Positions 11,350-22,575 of a DNA stretch of 64,000 nucleotides are shown here, in pieces (position 1 is the stretch's first letter; each line of letters starts with the position of its first letter). Source of the stretch: Coleophoma eucalyptorum (taxonomy: Eukaryota > Ascomycota > Leotiomycetes > Helotiales > Dermateaceae). The position numbers were made by a program, and so were the translations under genes. The notes beneath the pieces were generated by a model, which did no database searches, was not told the origin of the DNA, and saw only the letters and a program-made list of their open reading frames with translations. The DNA lies in the NCBI GenBank assembly GCA_026120035.1, contig JALRME010000039.1, positions 124,001 through 188,000 on the forward strand, given 5' to 3'.

Positions 11350-13808
11350 CTACAACCCGCCAATCTCTCCCTTAACCCACTTCTCCAAACCGCCACGCGC
11401 GATGATCTCCTGTACGTTTGGAGGGAGCTCACCAACTTTTTGACTCCATGACTTTCCATCACCCTCGGTGATGATGACCTTACTCCTCCTCACATCCCAG
11501 ACGAACTTCCAGCCTGTCCTCCTAGTAAGGACCTTCTCTGCCGTCTGCGTAGCTGGTGGTGGAGAATCTAGAGATTCCTTGTTCAGTGTTGGCTCTGTGA
11601 CCTGCGATGAAGGGGCTGGCGCAGAAGTAGAGAAAGTCTCGCGAAGACGCTCAACCAGACGTGGGACTTCGACTCCCATCAAGGCGTTGTTAATACTGTT
11701 TCTGCTAAAGATGTTTCCGAAGCTGCCTGCAACAACCATGGGGATCTTCTTGGCAAGAATGGCTGTGGCGGCTTGCTCTCTAGAGCTTCCACATCCAAAG
11801 TTGAAACCAGTAACAAGGATATCACCTTCTCTGGCAATAGAGCCGAATTCCTTGTCGTAGTTCTCCATGCACACCTCTGCCATCTTCTCAACAGAGACGT
11901 TGTCTTGGTAAGTGTACTTGCCGGGATAGATACCATCAGTGTTAATGTTATCTGCATCGCAGAAGACAATCTCTCCCTCCACCTTCTCGGGGAACCCTGG
12001 AAGAATATCAGTCAGAGCGCCCTCATCGTCTGCTGCTGCGCTAGACTCTGAAGCCTCTCCAAGAAGTGAAGCTTCAGCACCTGATACGATGGATTCTGCT
12101 TCGGCAATGAGCTTGTCGAGACCTTCCATGATGCTCATAGCTTTGTCTTCGTCAGGAAGTCCATTGCCTTCACCGAGAACCACCTTCTCAACACCAACCG
12201 GCTTCTCGTACCATCCTGGGCCAGCGATCTTGCCCTGGAGAGCACTTGCCGCAACAACCTCTGGGGAAGCAAGGTATGCCTTGGCATCAGTTGATCCCAT
12301 GCGTCCCTTGAAATTGCGGTTGCTTGCGCTGACTCCAACCTCGCCTGGCTCCAACAAACCTGTACCGAGACCAATACAAGGTCCACAGCCAGCTGGCAAT
12401 GGCTTAGCACCAGCCTCCAAAAGTGCTTGCCAGTCACCAGCATCGGTCGCAGCTTCTTGCTCAGGTATCGAGGCTGCCGCAATGTAGAATTCCACACCAG
12501 GTGCCACTTGTGGGATCTTGCCGTCGACAGCGGCATCCTTGAACACCTTTGCAGCAGCAGCAAGATCTGAGGCTCGAGAGTTGGTACATGAGACAAGGTA
12601 AGCCTTGTTGACTTTGATATCCTGAGCCTCAAGATCACGAAGAGGCGTGGCTACTTTGACTGAGTTTGGTCCGGAAACGTATGGGGAAAGGGTTGAAAGG
12701 TTAAGGTAAAGTGATTTGGCATAGGTAGCACCTTTGTCGGCTACAAGTTGGTTCTCAACGAGGTCGTCAATTTTCTCATGTGTAAATCGAGACTTTGCAT
12801 GATCTGGACCATCGAATAGAGCTGAGGTAGTAGCCTTTGATCTGAGCCAGGCTTGAAGCATAGAATCGATGGGAAAAAGACCACTCAAGGCACCCCACTC
12901 CGTAGTCATGTTTGCAATTGCCAATCTATCATCGACTGGCAAACTGCGCATGGTTTGTTCGCTGCCGGTGAACTCAATGGCGTGGTTGAGAACCTCGTCG
13001 TTGTTAAAGAGACCACAGAGCGCAACAATCACATCCTTTCCAGTAACACCCTTTGGCATGACTCCAGTGAAAGTGACCTTGGCAATAGGAGGAATCTGCC
13101 ACCATGTCTTTCCGGTTGCCCATATACTGGCAGCATCCGTTCTGACCATAGCAGTTCCCAAACAGCCAACTCCTCCGTACATATTAGAGTGACTGTCACT
13201 AGCAACCGTCACAGTTCCTGGCCAAGCGTATCCTTCTTCAACCATGATCTGATGGCCGATACCTCTGCCAGCAGGATAGAAGTCCACACCTTGCTTCTTG
13301 GCGAACTCCTCAATTTGCTTATACTTCTTGAGGTTTGCCTCGCTCTTGTTCTGCACATCGTGGTCGAGGGTCATGACGACCTGCTTGTTATCATGAATCT
13401 TGGATGCACCAATAGACATGAACTTCAAGGCTACCGGCCATGAGTTATCGTGCGTCATACAGTGGTGTGGTGAGAGAGTGACATAGTCTCCAGACTTGAC
13501 GGCCTTGTCTTTGGCCAGTCCTAGAGAATATCGCTGGACGATCTTTTCCGTAAGGGTTTGGGCGACCTTTGGAGGGTTCTTAAGGGAGGAGAGGATGGCA
13601 GAAGCGTTTGGGTCTTCGGTTTGGGAGTGAAAGACATCTTGAAATCTTTGCGCAGTCGCAGTGTAGGCTCGAATTGGGGTTCGCAAAGTTCGAAGAGGGA
13701 GGAGGCAGCGGGATGGTCTGGCCCGCAGGCCTTGCAGACCGAGTCGTTGCTGCGAGAGATGTTAATTGTGAATGTTGATTCTGCGGGGCAACTACTGACT
13801 GATATCAT
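11350..13808 (-). CDS. LYS4: Homoaconitase, mitochondrial (lysine biosynthesis)
   Basis: Two exons, complement(join(11350..13749,13800..13808)), encode 802 residues. The enzyme converts homoaconitate to homoisocitrate in the alpha-aminoadipate lysine pathway of fungi, in the mitochondrial matrix, using a 4Fe-4S cluster. The cluster Cys are visible in VSCTNSR (Cys ~391) and CGPC (Cys ~458 and ~461). The swivel domain carries [10 protein letters not shown] near 654-663. The N-terminus is Arg- and Leu-rich without acidic residues, as in a mitochondrial transit peptide. The start needs explanation: the long frame has no upstream ATG before a stop. A 50-nt intron (13750-13799, GTCAGT..CAG) joins a 9-nt coding exon (Met-Ile-Ser) to it in frame. 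The identity is secure; the micro-exon start is inferred. Confidence 0.95.
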
Positions 13809-14267
13809 GCTGAGTCCATTGGCATGCGAACGCAGGTATGGGAGGATGGAGATATTTAGCAGGGCACAGGACCGTCTTCCCCAGATATTTTTTTAATGCA
13901 GCGATTATTTGCGGCCGCTGTGATTGGCCGAACCAGTTCTCCTTAGCGATTTCGGCGCATGCAAGAGTATTGCTACTGAGTGACACGCCGATCGAGGTTG
14001 TTTTAAAAGGCATAATTTACGACCTTAGACATCAAATTATCTTGTTGCGAATAATCTAGACCTTACATTGAACCCTCTTTCGTGACCATGCGGATCGGAA
14101 ATAATGTATAAAGTCTTAAAGCTTGAGAATCGAGCCATGCTCCGCTTTCAATGTCATCATACCGTTGTTTTCACAGAAAAACATTATAAATTTGACATAT
14201 ATTTCATGCTGAAGATTGCATTATTAAAAGTACAGAACTAAAGTTTTCATCCTCTCGAAACCGCCAT
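13809..14267. promoter_or_regulatory. Upstream region of homoaconitase gene
   Basis: These 459 bp lie between the homoaconitase start and the 3' end of the alcohol dehydrogenase gene, both minus strand. They must carry the LYS4 promoter and the dehydrogenase terminator. A TGAGTC half-site close to the start codon resembles the TGASTCA site of the cross-pathway regulator CPC1/Gcn4, but it is incomplete. The part next to the dehydrogenase gene is AT-rich. Confidence 0.4.
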
Positions 14268-15509
14268 TTAGGCCTTACCAGTACCAAACGCTTGGTGGAA
14301 GCCAGTAAGAGTAACACGGAATCTAACATCATTGGCCTTGACCTTCTCTACCGCCTCCTTGCAACCCTGTTCAGAAATATCGATTGTCTCAATCATAGGC
14401 TTAAGCTTCTTATCAGCTGCCAGCTTCAACATCTCCAAGCACTCCTTCCTGCTGCCAATGTGGGAGCCAGAGATCTTGGCTCCGTTTGGTGCGAAATCTT
14501 GAGCCATCATTTGCGGCAGTGGCTTATCTGGGAGACCAACGTTATGGAACTCCCCATTTACAGCTAGAGTGGACATATAAGTTGACAGGTCGAACTCGTT
14601 GGTCATATCTGCAGCATTGAGAATAAAGTTGAATGTGAAGGCCAGTGGCTTGGCCCAATCCTTGTTCTTAGTGAGCACAAAGTGATCCGCGCCCAGCTTC
14701 TTGGCTGCCTCCTCCTTGTCTGCAGTATGGGAAAGTGCCCAGACCTCTGCACCCATGGCTTTTGCCCACAGAATACCGAAGTGACCCAACCCTCCAATGC
14801 CGAGGATGGCAACCTTTTTGCCAGGTCCACAGCCTACCCTAGAAAGAGGTCCGTAAGTGGTCAAACCGGCACACATCATGGGGGCTGCTTCAACCGATGG
14901 GATGGAGTCCGGAATGGGAAATACGAAGTATTCGTGGGCTCGGATGTGTGATGAATAGCCTCCTTGAGAAAAAAGCTGCTTGCCATAAGAGTTGAGCATT
15001 GGCTTGTCAGAGTGGCCTTCCTGCTGCTTGTATGGAGCATTATAAGTATCTAAGCTCGTTAGATAGTAGCTTAATGCCTTGTGGCTGACATGACTCACCG
15101 ACTTGGGCCGGGCAATAGTTCTCATTGTCACTCTTGCAGTTCCCACATTCCATACATGACTGGACCTGTGCACCGACACCAACGCGGTCTCCGACCTTGA
15201 CACCAGTCTTGCAAGCCTTGCCGACCTTGATAACCTTGCCAATGACTTCGTGGCCGACACACAAGGGTGCAGTCGCGAGATCTCCCCACCCACCAGTAAT
15301 CGTATGGACGTCTGAACCACACACGCCGCAGCATTCACTCTCAATATCTACATCGTGATCTTCAAAGTTTTTTGGCTCAAACTAAAGTTGGTTAGTGGTT
15401 AAGTGGCATTAACGGATGATAGAATTGGCTATACCTTCTCCTTATGGAATGTACTCCAGTTCTTGGTGTCGTGGATCATGAATCCATCGAATTGGTCTGG
15501 AGTAGACAT
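14268..15509 (-). CDS. Zinc alcohol dehydrogenase, cinnamyl-alcohol/ADH6 type
   Basis: Three exons, complement(join(14268..15049,15099..15381,15435..15509)), give 379 residues; both introns (49 and 53 nt) have GT..AG ends and CTAAC branch sites. It is a medium-chain dehydrogenase that interconverts aldehydes and alcohols, probably with NADP(H) and in the cytosol. Catalytic zinc ligands are Cys46 (CGVCGSD), His69 (GHE) and Cys179 (MMCAGLT). The structural zinc site is the Cys101-104-107-115 cluster. The nucleotide-binding glycine motif GIGGLG is at 203-208, and Ser226-His227 after the second strand fits the NADP-preferring cinnamyl-alcohol/ADH6 subgroup. Length is close to the family norm of about 360. 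The physiological substrate cannot be told; aromatic and medium-chain aldehydes are usual for the group. Nothing ties it to its neighbours. Confidence 0.93.
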
Positions 15510-18500
15510 GATTGCTTGAGCTCTATCAATTAAGGTCGCCAGCTTGACTGATTTAATTTTGGGTCTGTATAGGATGAGGTGTGAGGTGTGAGTTTGACAG
15601 GACTAGATTTAAGTTGTCTTGTTTTATACCATGAGAGTGCCCACGGAAGTAGCTCCTATTATTTATATGAGCCAGCCCCTCGTTCATCAGTAGTACATCC
15701 AATCGAACAGGTGAGGTCATGGGCGCGGCTGAAAGCACACCAGTGGTGCATGTACCCATTCTAACTAGCTAGGTTATACTACACAGCTGCCTCAGAAACT
15801 CAGAGACCTCACCACAAAAGATCCAGGTCTAGAGACCAATCAATCCAGTCCGGATGCCTTAAATCCGCCCAACAGCCTCCCCTTCAGTGATATTCTTGAT
15901 CGGACTTTACAAACAGAGGACAAAGCTGATATGAATTAAAAGATCGAGTTGTTTCGTAGCAGGAACATGACATCAGTTATGAACATTGAACAGTGACGTC
16001 GAGATAATAATGAGGAGTCTCTTGGTTAAGCGAGCGACGGCAAGATTGTCGATCGAAAGGCTACTGCGGTCTATTGGCCCACCTCATCGGTATGGCATTC
16101 CGAAAATTGCATCCTACACGAGATTGAGGCAAGAAGTGTTGCCACCTATGTTTGGTTGACGACACTCCTAAAAACAATGATTACATGTAAGAGCAAGATT
16201 TAGAACAGGACGGTCTGTGACTGCATTCACACGTTGACGTCTTTAAGATAGACCAAAAAGCCGAATCCTTTCTTGGATTTCAGTGTAAGCAGAAGTTTAT
16301 TCAGACGAAATACCGAAATATTTTGTGTGCTCAGATAATAAATTTCTCGCATATGGAATCAATGGACGACCCATCCGTGGTCTAAGAGCATCAGACTCAT
16401 CACTCGAGCAGGACTCGCTGAGCAACTGGCTAGCAGCACCCATGATTAACTTGCAGGAATGTTGATGAGTTCATGATCATGCATGCACTTTGCACGTCGA
16501 GAGTTGTGCATGTGAGTTTACATCAGCGGGCAAGTAAAACAAGAAATTATGCAGGCTGTGGAGAGAACTGAAGTAGAGAATACTTCGTCGCATGCTTATG
16601 CTCATGCTCATATACGCACGTTAGCTGGCATCGGACAGCGCGATGGTAAGCAAGCGCTCGCTAAAGGTAGAGCGTCACAGCCTTCATCGCTTTCTGCATC
16701 TCCTTTTCTCACCCTTATCGGCTCAAGACCAGGTATAAAAGCCACCGCAAGGATTGTCAGGATCCAGAACACCACAAATGAGGAAACCCGGGGTTTTTTA
16801 TCATTATTATCCTCTGGCGCCCAGCCGTATGAAGATATATCGGGCAGAACAGTGAGCTGACTTGACGGTAGGCCGATGGTCGGCGCGTGAATCGCCACTA
16901 CTTGGTACCCCTCACGTGTAAATCCGTACTATTTCGGCTATGTTCGGGTATTGATTTCCGTGCAGGCAGCTCGAGTCAGGTTAGGTAAGAATGCCATCCT
17001 ACATAAGGTACGGTACGACCTTGCTACCCAATTCTTCGATGGCCAGCGCGACTCGTGATGTAAGACACCAATTGCCCTCGTTGTTGATTCGAGGTCGGAT
17101 TGGCAGCTGACGGAAGAAGGAAGATAAGAGTTGTGGTTGAAAGGAAGAAGTGAAGGAATATCAGTCAGCACTGGGGCTCAGCCCACGATGACCATGGTAG
17201 TGAGGGGTTTGTGACGATATCTATTATTTTGTCGTGTCTTGTCTTGCCATGTCTTGTGTCCGGTCGTATCTCCATGCTGTGCAATTCCGCACCCCCTGTT
17301 CCGGAACCCCGGACTCGGCAGAAAGCTTTCCCTCGCAAGGGATCTCTCTTCCGAGGGCCTCAAAACACACACTTTACCACCTAGAGTCCTGGATTTTACG
17401 GGCATGACGGGCATGACCGGATCCACTTCTCGTTCTCCTCTTTACCTTCATCGATGTTTGCGGATCCGCCATTCCGCGGCTCTCTCTCTCACAGCGGGGT
17501 CAGGCTGCAGAGTAGCATTGCTGTCGCTCCAACATCAGGCCGGTAGATGAATGCGAGGAGAGCAGGAATGGGAGACCTGCTGCACTTTTCTGGAGAAGTG
17601 GGCTGTATCCCTGCTCATGCCTGGAATGCAAAGTACGCAGTATAGTATCCAGACCCAACATTTCCAATCACTCTAACCCGAAGCGACTCACTCCTGACTT
17701 GGTGTGTTTGCTCGCCTTCGCAATGTGATGATAGTGATTGGTCTCGAGAAATGAGCTTGTGGGGGTCGGGAGGACAAATAGTAGAAAGGGTATTGCTCCT
17801 TCCAAGTGTCGAGGCCACGCGCCAAGAGAGTCAAAAAAAGTCCTGGGACACCGTAGTCTTCTCTAGCTGGCGCCAACGCTCAACGAAGAAGAGGTGTACC
17901 TTGCGGATGAAAACACTACCTTCAGGGCCGGAATAGATCCAGGGGAGAGAAAGGAAGGGAGGGAAGAGTGGTAGCTGGTGTGCCCGACAGATTCGACCGC
18001 CAGACGAGACGGCGCAACGGGTTGAGCATTTGAGGGCAGCAAGCCTTGACTCAGGTGGGCCAATTCAGGGCTCGCTAAGGTGGAATACGGTTTCTCTCTG
18101 CCACTACGCTTCACATGCTTTACGCTGCTTCACGCAATGCAATGCACAGCGGATGCGAAGGCATGTGGTGGAGGATACAGTGGTACAGTGCCTGTCGGTC
18201 CTGAGTAGTATTAGCAAGCATCAACAAAACCCATCCCGGTCGTGTCTCTCCAACGTCGGCCATGTTCCCATGCTCTGCTGTGCCCGACCATGGCACGAAT
18301 TGGGATTCTTACTAGATTCTCGTTATACCGTGGGAGCGCCACGGAGCGGCCATTTGTCAAGACTTCATCCATCCATCCCGCCGCCCATGCGTGGTGATTT
18401 GCCCTCCCCCCGCTATCGCTGTCGCAGCTGCTCACTATTCTTGGCTATCCCCGGACCCTCTTCGTGGACACTTCCCCACAACCCTCACTAACCCGCAAGT

Positions 18501-18884
18501 GCCCACCCTCTCCATTCTTTTCTCTCCCCTTGTCGTCTTTTCGCCTCTTAGTTTCGACGCTATGGAGCTTAGGAGGCCTCTTCGTCTGCTCTTAAGTACA
18601 GCTCTCACCCCTCCGATGAGGATTTTCCGGCCGATTCAATTTACCTTACATGCCCCGTACTTGTAACTTTCGATCCTTCGTCATATAAACACTTCCCTCC
18701 AAACATTAGCCCTCGTCTTGCTTGACCAGAGGACTTCCGTTCGTACGAGCAGCGTCGCACTGCATTAATCTACTTTGTTATTGATTTGATTCATGTGTAC
18801 TCTTCTATGGTCCACTCGCACACTATCCCGTCTCATTGGTTCCGCATCGGTGAATTTTAAGCAGAACCAAAGCAGCTTGTCATC
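15510..18884. other. Intergenic region, 3.4 kb
   Basis: The region separates divergent genes (dehydrogenase, minus; Zn2Cys6 regulator, plus). Open frames stay below about 155 codons and carry no recognisable domain. The last 500 bases before the regulator (about 18400-18700) are rich in C and T, as in many fungal promoters and leaders. A CACGTG hexamer is at 16912-16917. A long 5' leader for the regulator is plausible but not shown. Confidence 0.55.
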
Positions 18885-21646
18885 ATGACCCCCGAGAAAC
18901 CAACCACGCCCTCCGACAGAGCCTCCTCGTCGCAATCACCATCCGCCGACCCAGAAACCGCGGCGTCGAAAAAACGCACAAGTTCCACCGCCGCCGTCGA
19001 CAATGCGGGAAATCCCAAGCCCGTCAAGCGTAGAGCCGCAAAAGCTTGCGCTGCTTGCAGAGCGAGAAAGGTCCGCTGTGATGTTATGCAGAGATATCAT
19101 ATTACCGCTGATGGAGAGGTCACGTGTTCCAATTGTACCATGGACGGCATCAAATGTGTAATTGAGGAGAGTAAACGAAGGAAGTAAGTTGGTGGAAGGG
19201 TTGTGGTAGTGAAGAAATTGTTTTTGCTGACTAGACGATGTTCAGAAAGCACTTCATTAATCCCCCGACACAGACCCCAACCACAACCACAACCACCGTA
19301 AAACCGCCCGCGAACCCCAATACCCAGTCATGGGGACCAGGTCTCGTCAATCCTACAGAAGTCAGCAATCCTGATGCAAGACGATGGAGCAGCGGTTCAA
19401 CGGCTGCCTCAATCGATGGCGGAGACGATTTCACGTCTCAGCATGTCCCGCACTCAATTTGTATGTTCTATGGATTTGCTGTTGCGACCACGCTGACGAG
19501 AAAGACCAAAACGTGAACAAGCAGATTGACAAAGGCGAGCTTCTGCGACAAGCATACCAAAGACGCCTACAAAATCCCGATCCAAGCTATTCCCTCCTCA
19601 CAGCTGTCTCCCCTCATGGGGACATGACCTCTGTACGAAGTCGACTACTCTCACCACCCGCTCCGCCAGCGCCCGTCCCGAAATATAAATTCCCCGAATA
19701 TCTAAAGCCTCTGCCGCAACGGATGACACCTGTAGACATTGACTACCTCTTTGCGAAAGGCGCCTTATCTCTGCCCGACGAGCCCACACGGAATGCACTC
19801 TTGCAGAGCTACCTCGAATATGTCCATCCATACATGCCATTGATCGAGCTTCATGAATTCTTAGAGATCGTCAATGATGGAACTGGGCAGTCTGGCAGGA
19901 TTAGTTTACTGCTTTTCCAAGCTGTGATGTTTGCTGGGACGGCTTTTGTGGACATGGCATATTTGCGAAATGCAGGATTCACGAATAGGAAGGCTGCCCG
20001 AAAGGCATTTTTCCAGAAAGCTAGAGTAAGCAGCCGGCTTTTGTAGGAGGGGAGAAATACTGATCAAGATACAGGTTCTTTACGACTTCGATTACGAGGT
20101 TGACCGCGTTTCCCTAGTCCAATCCCTTCTCCTCATGACATATTGGTACGAAACTCCCGATGATCAGAAAGATACATGGCATTGGATGGGGGTGGCTATC
20201 TCCCTAGCTCATACCATTGGACTACACCGGAATCCCGAAAAGTCAAATATGGAACCTAGTAAGAAGAAACTGTGGAAGCGGATATGGTGGTCCTGCTTTA
20301 TGCGTGACAGACTAGTAGCGCTAGGGATGCGACGTCCAACCCGAGTAAAAGATGAAGATTATGATGTGCCAATGCTTACAGAGGAGGATTTTGAGCTTGT
20401 GTCTCTACCAGACCACGTCACAATCATATCAAGGGGCTGTACAGTTGTTCGAGATGTGGAGGCACAACGAGAATTGGCCCAGATGTGTATTGCAAAGGCT
20501 AAGTTGTGTCTTTGCATCAGCCATGTTCTAGGAGCACAATATTCAGTTCTTGTCAAGCACCAAGGTATGCAAGGCCAAGAAGGCAGCACTCGATCCAGCG
20601 TGATGCTGTTTCCCAAAAAGCTGGACCAGACGGATGAAGTAAAGCAATGCGATGTTGAGCTGAGCGATTGGATCAATGAGCTCCCACCGGCGTGTCTCTA
20701 CTCGAATGACATTGCACCAGGAGCTAGTGGTGCACCTTTATTTGTGCAAAGATCTTTGCTACATATGGTATATTTCACGACACTGTCAGCGCTACACCGC
20801 CCACAGGTGCTTCCGGCCGCCGAATCAACTCAGCCTGATAAGTGTCGCGAGCTACAAGACATCTCACGGAAGAAAGTCCGAGAAGCTTCAAGAGAAATCA
20901 CGCGAATTAGCCAGGACCTGCACACCCTTGGACTTGAAAAATACTTGCCAACAACTGGCGTCACTGTGCTACTTCCTGCGATAATTATTCATTTGCTTGA
21001 TATCAAGTCTTGCAATGATGAGGCTCGCCAAGCGGCCATGGAAGGATTCTGCCAGTGTATGCTAGTACTTGAGAAGCTACGTGATAACTATTCGTCTGCC
21101 GACTTCGCTACCCAATTCCTGGAAGCCGCGATCAGGAAGGCTGACATTGATGTTGTAATGGGCCGAGGACAGGAGAAGTTCAGGCAAGCGGAGATGGTTA
21201 AAAGACAAGAATTACAGCCCGACAGGAGAACCCCACCACATACTAGCGAAGAGATACCGAGTGTGCAGTATCACAAACCAACAGTCCAGATGGATCCCAT
21301 CCACAACTCCATCACTGCACGCACGCCTCCAGAGCATGGGGAGGAAACTACTTCTGCTACCCAGGCAGCGATTCATAATGGACTGCCATTAACTCAGGAA
21401 ATGAACATACTCGATACCAACATCGATCTGAATGATTTCCTGAACTTTGATACTAGCAATGAGATGTGGAACGTCCCATTGGAAGAAGGAGCACATGGAG
21501 AAAGCGGCGGATTCATGGGTGACATGAACTGGATTGATCAAGCACCTGGTTGGAGTAGACTCAATAGTCCGATCCCTGAACTGGGCTTGCAAAATGGTGG
21601 GATCTGGGCAGCAGAAACTAAGGTTGAGGTTGATTCAGTTGCTTAA
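18885..21646 (+). CDS. Zn2Cys6 transcription factor, CTF1/Far-like
   Basis: Four exons, join(18885..19183,19246..19460,19505..20025,20075..21646), give 868 residues. A basic stretch (KPVKRRAAKA) precedes a Zn2Cys6 binuclear cluster with Cys at 55, 58, 65, 81, 84 and 91. The loop between the third and fourth Cys is 15 residues, long for the class. The middle region contains the fungal-specific transcription factor domain, including the hallmark segment around YWYETPDDQK and RIWWSCFMRDR. The C-terminal tail is acidic and Asn/Gln-rich, suitable for activation. Overall architecture resembles cutinase factor CTF1 and Aspergillus FarA/FarB, which control cutinase or fatty-acid catabolic genes in the nucleus; that target assignment is inference. 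The second intron (44 nt, ending AAG) is the least certain; an acceptor at the following GCAG would break the frame. Confidence 0.88.
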
Positions 21647-22575
21647 AAATATTGGGATGTGAAAGGACGGCGGGGTAGGCTTGGAGTTATTGCATGATAG
21701 GGGTGAATGTTATTGATGGCGTTTTAAGGTGCATGAAAGAAGACATGTCAATCATTAAGAGACATTTCAAATCATATTTAGGAGCAGTTTACATTATTCT
21801 TGTTATATCTACCATATGTTGACAAAATAAACCAGTTTCGGATCTGCCTACAGCTATCACAGTAACATCCCTTACACAACTCGCTCCTCTTGTGCACCTA
21901 ACCCCATCAAGGTACACAGCCCGAATCACCCCATCCCCACGGATCATTCGCTCCCCTTCACCACTATATCCACCTCCGTACAGCGCTCCGTACAGCGCTC
22001 CGTACAGCGCTCCATACACGCGAGCTTCCCCTGCCTCTCGTGCTGAAACCTCAACAAATCAATCCCCTACGTCTACGCCGAAGCATCATCTGCACCCTGT
22101 ACCAGTGCCACAGGCCCTTTTCCGTCCGTCCGGGAAATGTAGATTGCGAGATTCTAACGTCGGAGGGTGCGGGGGAGGCGGGCGGCTAGTAAGTAAGTAA
22201 AGTCACAGGCTTGACGTAGTGCTTTCTGTGCTTCGGAACTTCCGAGGACTTTGTGGCATTTCTTTGATTTCTGGTGGTCTCCTTTCTGCGTGGTTGCAGT
22301 CGGGGCTTTCTCAGGTTATTACTTGACTTGTAGCTTATCTTGTCACGTATGATGAGGGTGTTTCCTGTGAAGTTAGATGAAGATTGGGAAGTTCTAAAAT
22401 AAATAAGTGCTGTTGGTGACTTGGCCTAGATTGGATTGGTTGATGGGAGACTCTTGACAGCGCCTCTCTCGCTCTAACATACATGTCTTCTATACAATTC
22501 TACTCATACAAGCGTACATACTCATACACATATCTACTTCGGGAATCACCCAACCTTTTTCCGGAACCCTAATAT
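21647..22575. other. Convergent intergenic region
   Basis: This stretch holds the 3' ends of the convergent regulator and leucyl-tRNA synthetase genes. The only structure I see is the 12-bp tandem repeat at 21974-22017. No gene is supported. Confidence 0.6.
21974..22017. repeat. 12-bp tandem repeat, 3.7 units
   Basis: Three perfect copies of CTCCGTACAGCG run from 21974 to 22009, followed by a diverged partial copy to 22017. The unit length is a multiple of three, but no gene is supported on either strand here. Confidence 0.9.
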
